Assembly: GCA_019689555.1 (NCBI GenBank)
Contig: JADGHE010000010.1
Span: forward strand, 1-64,000
DNA: 64,000 nt
From: Variibacter sp.
Lineage (GTDB): Bacteria; Pseudomonadota; Alphaproteobacteria; Rhizobiales; Xanthobacteraceae
Reading direction: 5' to 3'
The notes beneath the pieces are model-generated. The model worked only from the letters and a program-made list of their open reading frames with translations. It had not been told where the DNA came from and made no database searches. Position numbers and translations under genes: made by a program. Shown here piece after piece: positions 11,731 through 21,393 of the stretch; the stretch's first letter is position 1, and each line of letters begins with the position of its first letter.

Positions 11731-13341
11731 ATGTCCACGACGCCCACTGACGTGTTGCACGCGCCCGCTTCTCCGAACGTCCTCGACGACGTCATCATCG
11801 TCGGCGGAGGGCTCGCGGGACTCTTCTGCGCGCTCAAGCTCAGCCCCCGCCCGGTCACCGTCATCACCGCGGCGCCGCTCGGCGAAGGAGCCTCGAGCGC
11901 CTGGGCGCAGGGCGGCGTCGCTGCCGCCGTGGACGAGGGCGATACGCCCGATTCTCATGCGCGCGACACGATCGTGGCCGGCGCCGGGCTCGTCGACGAG
12001 GCCGTTGCGCTGGAGATGGCGCGCGAGGCGCCCGAGCGCATCCGCGACCTCCTCTCCTACGGCGTGCCCTTCGACAAGGACCTGGCCGGCCGCCTGCAGG
12101 TCTCGCGCGAGGCCGCGCATTCGGCCCGCCGGATCGTGCGTGTGAAGGGCGACACCGCCGGTCGCGCGATCATGGAGGCGCTCGCCGCCGCGGTGCGCAG
12201 AGCGCCCTCGATCCGGCTGTTCGAAGGCTTTCTCGCCGAGGATTTGATCGCAGAGGGGGGCGTCGTCGGCGGGCTCCGGGCGCGCGAGATCGCCACCGGC
12301 CGCGCATGGACCATTCCTGCGCGCGCGGTCGTCCTTGCGACCGGCGGCGCCGGATACCTCTATGCGGTGACGACCAATCCGCCGGAGGCATCGGGCCTCG
12401 GCCTCGCCATGGCCGCGCGCGCGGGCGCCGTGCTGGCCGATGTCGAGTTCGTGCAGTTCCATCCCACCGCGCTCGACATCGGGCGCGACCCCGCCCCCCT
12501 TGCGACCGAGGCGCTGCGCGGAGAAGGCGCCGTGCTGGTCAACCGGGCGGGCGAGCGCTTCATGTGCAAGCTGCACCCCGACGCCGAGCTTGCACCGCGA
12601 GACGTGGTCGCACGCGGCGTCTTCGCCGAGATCGCAGCGGGACGGGGCGCCTTTCTCGACGCCCGCAGGGCGCTCGGCGACGCTTTTGCCGAACGCTTCC
12701 CGACCGTCTACCAGAGCTGCCGCGCGGCCGGTATCGACCCCGCCCGCGACCTCATCCCGATCGCGCCCGCGGCGCACTACCACATGGGCGGCGTCAAGAC
12801 CGATGCGCGGGGGCGCACGTCGCTGAAGGGGCTGTGGGCGATCGGCGAGGTTGCCTCCACAGGCGCGCATGGCGCAAACCGCCTCGCCTCGAACTCGCTC
12901 CTGGAAGCGGTGGTGTTCGCCGCCCGCGCGGCCGAGGACGTGCGCCAATCCGTTCCGCAGGGCTCCGTCGCGGCCGCTTCGCCGGTCGGCGCGGATTGCG
13001 CGAGCGCGCGCGCCGATGATCTCGGTGCCGCGGAGCGGCTGCGCCGCACCATGTCCGCCGAGGTCGGCGTGGTTCGCGACGCTGCCGGCCTCTCCCGGGC
13101 GCTCGCGGAAATCGTTCGCTGCGAACGGACGGCCCGCTCCCCGCGGCTGCGCAACATGGCGACCGCCGCCCTCCTCATCGCGGCGGCCGCGCTGCGGCGG
13201 CGCGAGAGCCGCGGCGGGCACTTCCGCGCCGATTACCCGAAGGCCGACCCGGCGCTGGCGCGGCGCGCGACGCTGACGCTCGACGAGGCGCGCGCGATCG
13301 CCGCGAGCGCGGCGGACGACGTGTTGGCGCCCGCGGAATGA
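11731..13341 (+). CDS. nadB: L-aspartate oxidase
   Basis: NadB is an FAD enzyme that oxidises L-aspartate to iminoaspartate, the substrate of NadA. The 536-residue protein has the N-terminal FAD-binding [17 protein letters not shown] and the [15 protein letters not shown] segment that surrounds the flavin. The fumarate-reductase-family substrate region is FVQFHPTAL, the cap motif is YHMGGVKTD, and the second FAD contact is [17 protein letters not shown]-terminal helical domain follows. A purine-rich GGAAAGAGG precedes the ATG. The stop region overlaps or abuts nadC depending on that gene's start. Confidence 0.96.
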   Translation: MSTTPTDVLHAPASPNVLDDVIIVGGGLAGLFCALKLSPRPVTVITAAPLGEGASSAWAQGGVAAAVDEGDTPDSHARDTIVAGAGLVDEAVALEMAREAPERIRDLLSYGVPFDKDLAGRLQVSREAAHSARRIVRVKGDTAGRAIMEALAAAVRRAPSIRLFEGFLAEDLIAEGGVVGGLRAREIATGRAWTIPARAVVLATGGAGYLYAVTTNPPEASGLGLAMAARAGAVLADVEFVQFHPTALDIGRDPAPLATEALRGEGAVLVNRAGERFMCKLHPDAELAPRDVVARGVFAEIAAGRGAFLDARRALGDAFAERFPTVYQSCRAAGIDPARDLIPIAPAAHYHMGGVKTDARGRTSLKGLWAIGEVASTGAHGANRLASNSLLEAVVFAARAAEDVRQSVPQGSVAAASPVGADCASARADDLGAAERLRRTMSAEVGVVRDAAGLSRALAEIVRCERTARSPRLRNMATAALLIAAAALRRRESRGGHFRADYPKADPALARRATLTLDEARAIAASAADDVLAPAE

Positions 13342-13382
13342 GGTTCGCGCGCCGTTACCCCCTCGCCCATCCGGATCGCCCG

Positions 13383-14249
13383 ATGTCCCTCCTCTGCCCC
13401 GACGCCTTCCTCTCCCCGCTCGAGATCGAAGCGGCCGTCGATCGCGCCCTCGCCGAGGATCTCGGCCGGGCCGGCGACGTCACGTCGATCGTTACCGTGC
13501 CGGAGCATGCGCGGGCGCGGGCGATCGTCGTCGCGCGCGCGGGCGGTGTCGTTTCCGGGCTACCGCTCGTCGAAGCGGCCGTTCGCAGGCTCGATCCGCA
13601 GGCCAAGATCACGGGCCATCGGCGCGACGGCGACGCAGTCGAGTCTGGCACCACTTTGATGACGATCGAAGGCGCGGCCCGCTCGCTGCTCGCCGCCGAA
13701 CGCACCGCGCTCAACTTCCTCGGTCGCCTCTCGGGCGTTGCGACCGCGACGGCCGAATTCGTCCGCCGCATCGCCCATACATCCGCGCGCATGTGCTGCA
13801 CGCGCAAGACCACGCCCGGCCTGCGGGCGCTCGAGAAATATGCGGTGCGCTGCGGCGGCGGGTTCAACCACCGCTTCGGCCTCGACGATGCGATTCTCAT
13901 CAAGGATAACCACATCGCGGTGGCGGGCGGCGTCGCCGCGGTGCTCGCCCGGGCGCGCGCGGTCGCCGGCCATCTGGTGAAGATCGAGATCGAGGTCGAT
14001 ACGCTCGATCAGTTGCGCGAAGTGCTGGAGGCGGGCGGCGCGGACGCCGTGCTGCTCGACAACATGGACCCGCCGACGCTGCGGCGCGCCGTCGCGATGG
14101 TCGATCACCGGCTGACGACCGAGGCTTCGGGCGGCGTGACGCTGCAGACGGTGGCGGCGATCGCCGAGACCGGCGTCGACTACATCTCGACCGGCTGGAT
14201 CACGCATTCGGCGCCGGCGCTCGACGTCGCGCTCGACATTGCCGTGTAG
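13383..14249 (+). CDS. nadC: nicotinate-nucleotide pyrophosphorylase (carboxylating)
   Basis: NadC converts quinolinate and PRPP to nicotinate mononucleotide with loss of CO2, completing the pathway begun by NadB and NadA. Family signatures are [11 protein letters not shown] near the N-terminus, [16 protein letters not shown], the PRPP-site segment [26 protein letters not shown], and the barrel strands EIEVDTLDQ and [10 protein letters not shown] chose ATG 13383 (288 residues) because it matches the family's usual N-terminus. An in-frame ATG at 13338 overlaps the nadB stop and would add 15 residues, so translational coupling is possible. Confidence 0.95.
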   Translation: MSLLCPDAFLSPLEIEAAVDRALAEDLGRAGDVTSIVTVPEHARARAIVVARAGGVVSGLPLVEAAVRRLDPQAKITGHRRDGDAVESGTTLMTIEGAARSLLAAERTALNFLGRLSGVATATAEFVRRIAHTSARMCCTRKTTPGLRALEKYAVRCGGGFNHRFGLDDAILIKDNHIAVAGGVAAVLARARAVAGHLVKIEIEVDTLDQLREVLEAGGADAVLLDNMDPPTLRRAVAMVDHRLTTEASGGVTLQTVAAIAETGVDYISTGWITHSAPALDVALDIAV

Positions 14250-14264
14250 GGCCAACGGGCGTCG

Positions 14265-15653
14265 TCAGAACTTGGCGGCCATTTCCGCATTGGCGGCGTG
14301 ACCCCAAACCGGCGCGTCGGAGCCGTCGCCCCAGCGGCGCGGGCGGTAGAAGCTGTGCACCCCGATCTTGTGCAGCCGCCGCATGGAGCGCACCCAGTAT
14401 GGGTTCACCCAGTAGGCGTGATAGTGCGTCGCCTTGCCGATCTCCTTGAGCCAGACCTTTCCATCGAGCGCCGCGGCGGCGATGCGCTTGGCGCGCGCCC
14501 AGGCCTCGGGCTCGGTGACCACGTCGGGGATGCCGTCGCAGGCGAAGGTGAACTGGCACGAAAGGTGGCGGTGCGCCCCCTGATAGACGACGCCGCAGAT
14601 GTCACGCGGGTAGTAGCCGGAGAAGACGCGGTTGAGCACGACCTGCGCGACCGCGATCTGGCCGCGCACGGATTCGCCGCGCGCCTCGAAATAGATGGCA
14701 TTGGCGAGGCAGCGCTCCGCCTTGGCGCGCGCCTTGCCCGCGAGCCTGAGCCGCATGGCGGGCGTGAGCAGCCCCTCGGCCTCCTCCGGCGCCTCGCCCT
14801 TGGCGGCGACGGTCACCGGCTCCTTCCGCGGTTCCGGCTCCCTCCGCGGCTCCGGCGGAGCATTGGCCTCGGCGCCGGGCGAAGGGGCTTTGGCCGCCTC
14901 CCCGTCCGCGCCCCGGGCATCGGGCGGCAACGACGCCAAGACGGGCGCTTCGCCGGGCCCCCAGGGTTCGATCGGCGCGAGCGCCGCCATGGGCGTGCCC
15001 TCGAAATAGAGCCGGCTCGTGCCGAATTCGGCACCGGCGTCGTCCGCCTCGGGGGCGGCCTCGTCGCCCGATTCCGCGCCGCTCTCGGGCGGCGCGGCGG
15101 GAACCTGCGGGTGCAGCTCCAGCGAGAGGGCGATGTCGTACTCGGGAAACGGCTGGAAGCGGACCGCGGCTTCGATCTCGTCGAACTCGCCTTCCGGGCG
15201 CGCGGGCGCAGGCCCCTGAAGCGCCTCCACGATCGCGCGATTCACCTCGATCTGCACGCGCGGGATAAGCAGGTCGCCCTTGGCCGCCCGGTTCACGTCC
15301 GGCGGCGGATCGTCGCCGGCGCCGTGCCGGCGCAGCCAGTATTCGGGGTCGCGCAGCGCATGGCCGACGAGATCGGAAGCCGTGGGATCGAACTTCGCCA
15401 GCATGACGGGTTCCGCCGGCGGCACGAGAGTGCCGATCGGCCGCGGCAGGCTGAACACGGAGGCGTGAATGGTGCCGAAAGGCGAGGCGATGAGGTGTTC
15501 GCGCGCGCGATCCGACACCGTGGGTTGCCGGGCGATGAGAGCGGCGAGGTCCTGCCGTCCGATCTGCGTCGTGCCGAGCGCATAGAAAAGTGCCGAAAGG
15601 CCGAACAGCGCATGCGGCGCGCCGAACAAACACCTACGCAACGCCACCATCAA
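14265..15653 (-). CDS. SleB-type cell-wall hydrolase with long Pro/Ala-rich linker
   Basis: The 462-residue protein has an N-terminal hydrophobic segment (about 11-27) that is a signal or membrane anchor. A long acidic, Pro/Ala-rich region follows (about 180-290). The C-terminal Hydrolase_2 domain has AIYFEARGES near residue 318, with the presumed catalytic Glu, then GQIAVAQVVLNRVFS and YPRDICGVVYQG. In spore formers SleB is a lytic transglycosylase; in Alphaproteobacteria these proteins are periplasmic peptidoglycan hydrolases of general wall turnover. The linker probably spans the periplasm. It converges on nadC with 15 bp between. Confidence 0.85.
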   Translation of the reverse strand: MMVALRRCLFGAPHALFGLSALFYALGTTQIGRQDLAALIARQPTVSDRAREHLIASPFGTIHASVFSLPRPIGTLVPPAEPVMLAKFDPTASDLVGHALRDPEYWLRRHGAGDDPPPDVNRAAKGDLLIPRVQIEVNRAIVEALQGPAPARPEGEFDEIEAAVRFQPFPEYDIALSLELHPQVPAAPPESGAESGDEAAPEADDAGAEFGTSRLYFEGTPMAALAPIEPWGPGEAPVLASLPPDARGADGEAAKAPSPGAEANAPPEPRREPEPRKEPVTVAAKGEAPEEAEGLLTPAMRLRLAGKARAKAERCLANAIYFEARGESVRGQIAVAQVVLNRVFSGYYPRDICGVVYQGAHRHLSCQFTFACDGIPDVVTEPEAWARAKRIAAAALDGKVWLKEIGKATHYHAYWVNPYWVRSMRRLHKIGVHSFYRPRRWGDGSDAPVWGHAANAEMAAKF

Positions 15654-15720
15654 GCGGACTCGAGTGCGCCGAACTCACCGACATCCGCCGCGCCGGCGCG
15701 GACGGCGCGCGCGGCGGATC

Positions 15721-15761
15721 GTCAACCTTTCTCGGGTATTAACCTTGCGATCCTGTTAACC
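15721..15761. repeat. three 7-bp repeats at exact 17 bp spacing
   Basis: GTCAACC (15721), ATTAACC (15738) and GTTAACC (15755) lie head to tail at exactly 17 bp. They sit in the divergent spacer between the SleB-type hydrolase and msrP, 68-108 bp upstream of the hydrolase start. The spacing differs from the CtrA consensus (TTAA, seven bases, TTAA), so another regulator is implied if the repeats are functional. A TATAAG box lies at 15790 toward msrP. Confidence 0.45.
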
Positions 15762-15868
15762 GCGGGAAACATTCGGCGTGCGCCCGGCGTATAAGAAGCC
15801 GTTGAGCGGCGGCTTGCGGGCGCAGGCCGGCCGAGCGAGTGTGGTCGTGGTCAACGAGGAGAACTGCC

Positions 15869-16837
15869 ATGCATGTCCTCCGACGCCGGGGCTGGGAAAT
15901 CCCCGAACGCCTCGCCACCCCTGAACACCTGTTCTTCAATCGGCGCGCCGTGTTGGGAGGAGGCGTCGCCGCTGCGGCGGGACTTCTGCTGCCGAGCCCG
16001 GCACCGGCCCAGCGCGTCGCCGATCTGCCCGACCCGACGAAGGATCTCTATCCGCTCAAGCGCAACGAGAAGTACACGCTCGACCGCCCGATCACCGACG
16101 AGAAGCTCAATGCGAGCTACAACAATTTCTACGAATTCGGCTCGTCGAAGCTGATCGCGAAGCAGGCGCAGGCGCTCAAGCTGCGGCCGTGGGTGATCAA
16201 GATCGACGGCCTGGTCGAGAAGCCGCGCGAGATCGGCATCGACGACCTCATCAAGCGCATGCCGCTCGAGGAGCGGCTCTATCGCCATCGTTGCGTCGAG
16301 GCATGGTCGATGGCGATCCCGTGGTCGGGTTTTCCGCTGGCCGAGCTGGTGAAATTCGCCGAACCGTTGTCGGGCGCGAAGTATCTGCGCATGGAGAGCT
16401 TCCTCGATTCCGCGGTGGCGTCGGGACAGCGGCAGACCTGGTATCCCTGGCCCTATGTCGAGGGCCTGACGCTGGCGGAGGCGACCAACGAACTCGCCTT
16501 CCTGGCGATCGGCGCCTACGGGCATCCGATGCCGAAGCAGCACGGCGCGCCGCTGCGCCTTGCGGTGCCGTGGAAGTACGGTTTCAAGCACATCAAGTCG
16601 ATCACGCGCTTCACCTTCACGGACCAGCGGCCGAAGGGCTTCTGGGAGGCCCTGCAGCCGGCGGAATACGGCTTCTGGGCCAACGTCAATCCGGAGGTGC
16701 CTCATCCGCGCTGGAGCCAGGCGACCGAACAGCTGATCGGCCTCGACGAACGCCGCCCCACGCTGCTGTTCAACGGTTACGCGGAATACGTCGCCCACCT
16801 CTACAAAGGGCTCGAAGGCGAACGGCTCTGGGCGTGA
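15869..16837 (+). CDS. msrP: MsrP/YedY-type molybdenum methionine-sulfoxide reductase subunit
   Basis: MsrP is a Tat-exported molybdopterin protein that repairs oxidised methionines in periplasmic proteins. The 322-residue protein has a twin-arginine signal (R25R26AVLGGG, a hydrophobic stretch, then PAPAQR). The SUOX-fold core follows, with C142 in HRCVEAWSMAIPW as the expected Mo ligand. GAGGAG precedes ATG 15869 (MHVLRRRGWE), preferred over the in-frame ATG 15839. The haem membrane partner MsrQ usually lies next door but is absent here: a terminator and a convergent LysR gene follow. Electron delivery must come from elsewhere. Confidence 0.92.
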   Translation: MHVLRRRGWEIPERLATPEHLFFNRRAVLGGGVAAAAGLLLPSPAPAQRVADLPDPTKDLYPLKRNEKYTLDRPITDEKLNASYNNFYEFGSSKLIAKQAQALKLRPWVIKIDGLVEKPREIGIDDLIKRMPLEERLYRHRCVEAWSMAIPWSGFPLAELVKFAEPLSGAKYLRMESFLDSAVASGQRQTWYPWPYVEGLTLAEATNELAFLAIGAYGHPMPKQHGAPLRLAVPWKYGFKHIKSITRFTFTDQRPKGFWEALQPAEYGFWANVNPEVPHPRWSQATEQLIGLDERRPTLLFNGYAEYVAHLYKGLEGERLWA

Positions 16838-16852
16838 GCGGCCGCGCCAAAA

Positions 16853-16880
16853 AAACCGGGCCCAAACTGGGGCCCGGTTT
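16853..16880 (+). terminator. intrinsic terminator after msrP
   Basis: AAACCGGGCCC (16853-16863) and GGGCCCGGTTT (16870-16880) pair perfectly around AAACTG. The A-run before and T-run after make it usable on both strands. It lies 15 bp after the msrP stop and closes that transcript as a single-gene unit. Confidence 0.85.
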
Positions 16881-17125
16881 AGTCCCGCCAGCGCGAATTG
16901 CGCGCCAGCACCACTTCAGAGGGGAACAGCTGCCTGCTCGCGGCCGCCGCGTGGGAGGTTGCGGTTCGCCGACGAACAGCGCGACGAAACTATGCGGGCC
17001 GCGAGGCGCCCCTGACAACACGGAGGGCCGCATGTCAGCCATGAGGGGCCCGCAGGCCTCTCGCACCCCGGCACCTCGCTCGAAGAGCCGCCCGGCCGCT
17101 GCGGGACCCCGTTCGATCGGCCGCT

Positions 17126-18016
17126 TCAGAAGTGCCAGCGCTGCGCCTGCGCGACAAGGAAATCGCGGAACACCTGGACGCGCGCGACGGACTTCAGCTC
17201 CTCCGGATAGACAAAGTACGCCTCGAAGGAAAAGCCTTCGCCGTCGCTGAAGAGCTGCACCACGCCCCCGTTCTCCTCGACGACGTAATCCGGCAGCATG
17301 GCGACGCCGAGCCCGCGCTGGCAGGCGCGAAACACACCGAGGATATTGTTGATCGTGAGCCACGGCGTCCGCGGCTCGCGCCCGTTGCGTCCGGCTTCGA
17401 GCAGCCATCGCACATTGCGCAGATAGGTCGGCGTCTGCCCCCCGAGGACGAGGAGGCGGTGCGTGTCCAGGTCTTCCGGCTGGCGCGGCGTGCCGAAGCG
17501 CTTGAGGTATTCGGGCGAGGCGTAGGCGTGGAAGTGGACCTCGAACAGCTTGCGCTGGATGAGGTCGGGCTGCGTCGGCTGGCGCAGGCGGATCGCCACG
17601 TCGGCCTCGCGCATGGCGAGGTCGAGCTCCTCGTCGGTGGTGATGAGAGTTACGCGGATGTCGGGGTAGAGATCGAGGAACTCGCCGAGCCGCGGCGTGA
17701 GCCAGTTGATGCCGAGACCGGGCGAGGTGTTGACCCTCAGCTCGCCGTTCGGCTTGGAGCGGCTGTCGCTCAGCTTGGCGCGCACGGCCTCGAGCTTCAT
17801 CAGCACTTCGTGCGCCGTGCGGAACAGGAGATCGCCCTGCTCCGTCAGGATCAGCCCGCGCGCATGGCGGTGGAAGAGAGGCGCGGACAATTCCTGCTCG
17901 AGCGCGCTCACCTGGCGCGAGACCGCCGATTGCGACAGACCGAGCTGCTCTCCCGCATGCGTGAAGCTGCCCGCCTCCGCGGCGGCATGAAACACCTTCA
18001 GCTTGTCCCAATCCAT
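17126..18016 (-). CDS. LysR-family transcriptional regulator
   Basis: The 296-residue protein has an N-terminal winged helix-turn-helix (MDWDKLKVFHAAAEAG, then GLSQSAVSRQVSALEQELS) and a periplasmic-binding-like effector domain (about 90-290). It ends QVFRDFLVAQAQRWHF. I chose ATG 18016 because this family usually starts at MDWDKL. An in-frame ATG at 18055 overlaps the trxB stop (ATGA) and would add 13 residues. Downstream of and co-directional with trxB, it may report on redox state or simply ride on the transcript; its target is unknown. Confidence 0.88.
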   Translation of the reverse strand: MDWDKLKVFHAAAEAGSFTHAGEQLGLSQSAVSRQVSALEQELSAPLFHRHARGLILTEQGDLLFRTAHEVLMKLEAVRAKLSDSRSKPNGELRVNTSPGLGINWLTPRLGEFLDLYPDIRVTLITTDEELDLAMREADVAIRLRQPTQPDLIQRKLFEVHFHAYASPEYLKRFGTPRQPEDLDTHRLLVLGGQTPTYLRNVRWLLEAGRNGREPRTPWLTINNILGVFRACQRGLGVAMLPDYVVEENGGVVQLFSDGEGFSFEAYFVYPEELKSVARVQVFRDFLVAQAQRWHF

Positions 18017-18051
18017 GTCTTGCAAATGGCGCCGCCCCACGACGCCTCCCC

Positions 18052-19017
18052 TCATTCGGCCGCGGCGCGATGCCCCGCCTGAGCGGCGAGAAACCGCTCC
18101 GCTTCGAGTGCGGCCATGCAACCCATGCCGGCTGCGGTGACGGCTTGTCTGTAGACATCGTCGGTCACGTCGCCGGCGGCGAACACCCCCGGAACCGATG
18201 TGGCCGTGGAGTGCGGCGCCGTCTGGACGTAACCGGACGGTTTCAATTTGAGCTGCGTGCTGACGAGCTCCGTCGCCGGGCTGTGTCCGATGGCGATGAA
18301 CACGCCGTCCGCCGGAATCTTCGTCTCCTGGCCCGTCTTGACGTTTTTCAGCCGGACATGTGTGACCTTGCGCGGGTCGGTCGTCCCCAGGATTTCCTCC
18401 ACAATCGTGTCCCAGATGACCGTGATCTTGGGATTCTTGAACAGGCGCTCCTGCAGGATCCGCTCCGCGCGGAGGGTGTCCCGCCGGTGCACGAGCGTGA
18501 CCTTGGAGGCGAATCTGGTGAGAAACAGCGCTTCCTCGACCGCGGTATTGCCGCCGCCGACCACCACCACCTCCTTGTCGCGATAGAAGAATCCGTCGCA
18601 GGTGGCGCAGGCGGAGACACCGTAGCCCTTGAAGGCCTGCTCGGACGGAAGGCCGAGCCAGCGCGCCTGCGCGCCGGTGGCGAGGATCAGCGCCTCGGCG
18701 AAATAGAGGTCCCCGGAATCGCAGGTCAGCCGGAACGGCCGCTGGGACAGATCGATCGCCGTGACGTGGTCGAAGACGATCTTGGCGCCGACGTGCGCGG
18801 CCTGCTTCTCCATCTGCTCCATGAGCCAGGGCCCCTGGATCACGTCGGCGAAGCCGGGATAGTTCTCCACGTCGGTGGTGATGGTGAGCTGTCCCCCGGG
18901 CTGGACGCCCTGGATGAGCACCGGCTCAAGCAGCGCGCGCGCGGCGTAAATCGCGGCGGTGTAACCGGCCGGACCCGACCCCACGATGACGACCTTGCTC
19001 GAAATGGACTGTGGCAT
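18052..19017 (-). CDS. trxB: thioredoxin-disulfide reductase
   Basis: TrxB passes electrons from NADPH through FAD to thioredoxin in the cytoplasm. The 321-residue protein has the FAD-binding VVIVGSGPAGYTAAIYAARA, the redox pair C137-A-T-C140 followed by DGFF, the NADPH-binding VVVVGGGNTAVEEALF, HRRD, and the C-terminal FAD contact GVFAAGDVTDDVYRQ. ATG 19017 (MPQSISSKVV) is preferred over upstream in-frame ATG 19104. The LysR gene follows closely. Confidence 0.95.
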   Translation of the reverse strand: MPQSISSKVVIVGSGPAGYTAAIYAARALLEPVLIQGVQPGGQLTITTDVENYPGFADVIQGPWLMEQMEKQAAHVGAKIVFDHVTAIDLSQRPFRLTCDSGDLYFAEALILATGAQARWLGLPSEQAFKGYGVSACATCDGFFYRDKEVVVVGGGNTAVEEALFLTRFASKVTLVHRRDTLRAERILQERLFKNPKITVIWDTIVEEILGTTDPRKVTHVRLKNVKTGQETKIPADGVFIAIGHSPATELVSTQLKLKPSGYVQTAPHSTATSVPGVFAAGDVTDDVYRQAVTAAGMGCMAALEAERFLAAQAGHRAAAE

Positions 19018-19193
19018 GACAAGATCCTCGCGCAGGCGGGGAAAGGTCCCCGGACGCGCGGGAATGTATGCTGAGGGACCAGCTATGCAAGCTATGCAAT
19101 ACACGCGTCGGCCGTTCTTTCAACAGAACGAAGCCCGAAAAAACTGCGGCCATTCAGCGCGCATCACGGGAGAATGAGCGGGCTGGCACACGC

Positions 19194-19679
19194 ATGGCGC
19201 GAACCAGCGCAGGCCTTTTATTGTACAGGCGGGTGCCGGAGGGCCTGCAGGCCTTCCTGGTCCACCCCGGGGGCCCGTTCTGGCAGAGGAAGGATTTGGG
19301 TGCCTGGTCCATCCCCAAGGGCGAGGTGGAGCCCGGGGAGGACGAGCTTGCGGCCGCGATTCGCGAATTCGCCGAAGAGACCGGTATCTCGGTCACGGGC
19401 GAGTTTTCCCCGCTGGGGGATCTGAGGCAGGCCGGGGGCAAGCGCGTCGTCGCCTGGGCCGTTCGGGGGGATGCCGACCCGGCGGCGATCCGAAGCAGCA
19501 CCTTCGAACTCGAATGGCCGCCCCGCTCCGGACGGCGCGAGCGATTTCCCGAGGTCGACCGCGCGGCCTGGTTCGACCTTGCGACCGCGCGGCTCAAGAT
19601 CCTGAAAAGTCAGCAGCCTTTTCTCGACCGCCTGGCGGCTCTGACGGCGGCGCGAGAGGGGGGCGGCGGCTCGGTCTGA
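19194..19679 (+). CDS. NUDIX hydrolase
   Basis: The 161-residue protein has a full NUDIX box: G43, E49, R57-E58, E61-E62 and G64, spaced exactly as GX5EX7REUXEEXGU. The N-terminal strands [10 protein letters not shown] and [10 protein letters not shown], together with LGAWSIPKG, resemble NUDIX proteins that act on diadenosine polyphosphates or similar nucleotides. Substrate specificity cannot be read. I chose ATG 19194; the frame runs upstream to 19068 but that part looks non-coding. It is divergent from trxB. Confidence 0.85.
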   Translation: MARTSAGLLLYRRVPEGLQAFLVHPGGPFWQRKDLGAWSIPKGEVEPGEDELAAAIREFAEETGISVTGEFSPLGDLRQAGGKRVVAWAVRGDADPAAIRSSTFELEWPPRSGRRERFPEVDRAAWFDLATARLKILKSQQPFLDRLAALTAAREGGGGSV

Positions 19680-19762
19680 CAATTGCGGCCCTTCGGCCCT
19701 TGCGCCCTCTTGCGGGTCGCGTCACAAATCCTCGGACCAAGGACGGAAAAGCGGGATCAGCG

Positions 19763-20749
19763 GTGGCGACTTTCAAGGCGATCCGCATCGACAAGGGCGA
19801 CCCGGGGCAGACCGTCGCCCTGACCGACTTCGACGAGGCCGACCTGATGGACGGTGACGTCACCGTCCGCGTCGAGTGGTCCACGCTCAATTACAAGGAC
19901 GGGCTGGCGCTCACCGGGAAAGCGCCCGTGGTGCGCCGCTGGCCCATGATTCCCGGCATCGACTTCGCCGGCACGGTGGAAGCTTCGAGCCACCCCGCCT
20001 GGAAGCCCGGCGACCAGGTGATCCTCAACGGCTGGGGCGTCGGCGAGACCCATCTCGGCGCCTATGCGGAAAAATGCCGGGTGAAGGGCGACTGGCTGAT
20101 CGCCCTGCCGGCCGGCATGAGCGGGCGCGAAGCCATGGCGATCGGCACGGCCGGCTACACCGCCATGCTCGCGGTGATGGCGCTGGAGCGCTACGGCGTG
20201 CGGCCGGAGCAGGGCCCCGTCATCGTCACCGGCGCGGCTGGCGGCCTCGGCTCCGTCGCGGTGGCCTTGCTGTCGAGGGCCGGCTTTGAGGTCCTGGCGT
20301 CGACCGGGCGGCCGCAGGAGGCAGACTATCTGCGGAGCCTGGGGGCGAGCGAGATCGTGGAGCGCGCCGAGCTGTCCAACCCGGCCCGGCCGCTCGGGCG
20401 CGAGCGCTGGGCCGGGGGCGTCGACACGGTGGGCTCCCACACGCTCGCCAACGTGCTGTCGATGACCCGCTACGGCGGGGCGGTCGCCGCCTGCGGACTC
20501 GCCGGCGGCATGGACCTGCCGACGACGGTCGCGCCCTTCATCCTTCGCGGCGTCTCGCTTCTCGGCATCGATTCGGTCATGTGCCCCAAGCCGAAGCGGG
20601 AGGAGGCGTGGAGACGCTTGGCTTCGGAGCTCGATCGCGCCAAACTCGCCGCCATGACGAGGGAAATCGGCCTTGACGACGTCATCGCGGCCGGCCGGGA
20701 CATCGTCGAGGGCCGGGTTCGCGGTCGAATCGTGGTCAAGATCGGGTAA
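19763..20749 (+). CDS. AcuI/YhdH-type quinone or acrylyl-CoA oxidoreductase (MDR family)
   Basis: The 328-residue zinc-independent medium-chain reductase has [18 protein letters not shown] and [12 protein letters not shown], typical of the YhdH/AcuI group. The NADPH Rossmann motif is [19 protein letters not shown] at about residues 152-170. AcuI reduces acryloyl-CoA to propionyl-CoA during DMSP or 3-hydroxypropionate metabolism; YhdH relatives were first called quinone reductases. The start is GTG 19763 ([10 protein letters not shown]), inferred from the family N-terminus; the upstream frame reads as shadow of the NUDIX gene. Confidence 0.85.
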   Translation: MATFKAIRIDKGDPGQTVALTDFDEADLMDGDVTVRVEWSTLNYKDGLALTGKAPVVRRWPMIPGIDFAGTVEASSHPAWKPGDQVILNGWGVGETHLGAYAEKCRVKGDWLIALPAGMSGREAMAIGTAGYTAMLAVMALERYGVRPEQGPVIVTGAAGGLGSVAVALLSRAGFEVLASTGRPQEADYLRSLGASEIVERAELSNPARPLGRERWAGGVDTVGSHTLANVLSMTRYGGAVAACGLAGGMDLPTTVAPFILRGVSLLGIDSVMCPKPKREEAWRRLASELDRAKLAAMTREIGLDDVIAAGRDIVEGRVRGRIVVKIG

Positions 20750-20810
20750 ACGCGTTCAGGATTTGGCGACGAAGATTCGGCATAGTCGCGTCGCGAAGTC
20801 AGAACGGGGG

Positions 20811-21281
20811 ATGGACATGTTTGCGTCGCGTTTGGCGTTGGTGGTCGCGGCGCTTCTCCTCGCGGCGCCCGCGCTGGGCGGGGAGATGACGCCCGAGCAT
20901 GCGCGACGCTTCGTCGTCGGCAAGCTGTTTTCCTACACCTGCTTCGAGGGGACGACCGGGGCAGGCCGCGTCCTCCCCGACGGATCGGTCGTCGGCACCA
21001 TTCAGTTCCAGGGTGCGGGGCCGGTGCGGCGGGCGGCGCTGCCGGCAGGGACCCTGCAGGTCAAGGGCGAGAAGGTGTGCGCCACCGTGAAGGGACTGCC
21101 CTTCCAGCCCTGCTTCAACCTCGAACAGACCAGCGACAAGAGCTTCCGCGGCTCGATCTCCGGCTTCGGCTTCGCCTATTGCGACTTCGTGCACCAGGGC
21201 CGCGGCCGCGCCCAGTTCGCCCGCTCGGTCTCCCGCCATCACAACAAACCGGTCGCGCTGCGCTCGAGCATCACCGAGTGA
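20811..21281 (+). CDS. small secreted protein, unknown function
   Basis: The 156-residue protein begins with a clear signal peptide (MDMFASRLALVVAALLLAAPALGG). The mature part has SYTCFEGTTGAG, VVGTIQFQG and a C-terminal FAYCDFVHQGRGRAQFARS. Four cysteines in the mature part suggest two disulfides. A GGGGG run sits just before ATG 20811. I believe relatives are common in Hyphomicrobiales but know no function. It is probably periplasmic. Confidence 0.7.
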   Translation: MDMFASRLALVVAALLLAAPALGGEMTPEHARRFVVGKLFSYTCFEGTTGAGRVLPDGSVVGTIQFQGAGPVRRAALPAGTLQVKGEKVCATVKGLPFQPCFNLEQTSDKSFRGSISGFGFAYCDFVHQGRGRAQFARSVSRHHNKPVALRSSITE

Positions 21282-21321
21282 CCGCCGCGCCGGGCGATGA
21301 AGGCCGCCGCCCGTCCCCGCC

Positions 21322-21341
21322 GCAGGTCCCATGGGGCCTGC
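21322..21341. terminator. hairpin between convergent genes
   Basis: GCAGGTCC pairs with GGGCCTGC around CATG, with one T-G pair. It sits between the secreted-protein gene and the convergent ABC permease gene. No T-run is present, so any termination role is uncertain. Confidence 0.3.
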
Positions 21342-21393
21342 CCGCGCGGCGCGCGAAAGTCCGACGGCCGTAGGAAGCCGTGACGGCGAGCCT

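Noticed and set aside
15739-15761. CtrA box upstream of the SleB-type hydrolase
   Set aside because: The two TTAA units are 17 bp apart rather than the 11 bp of the CtrA consensus; reported only as phased repeats.
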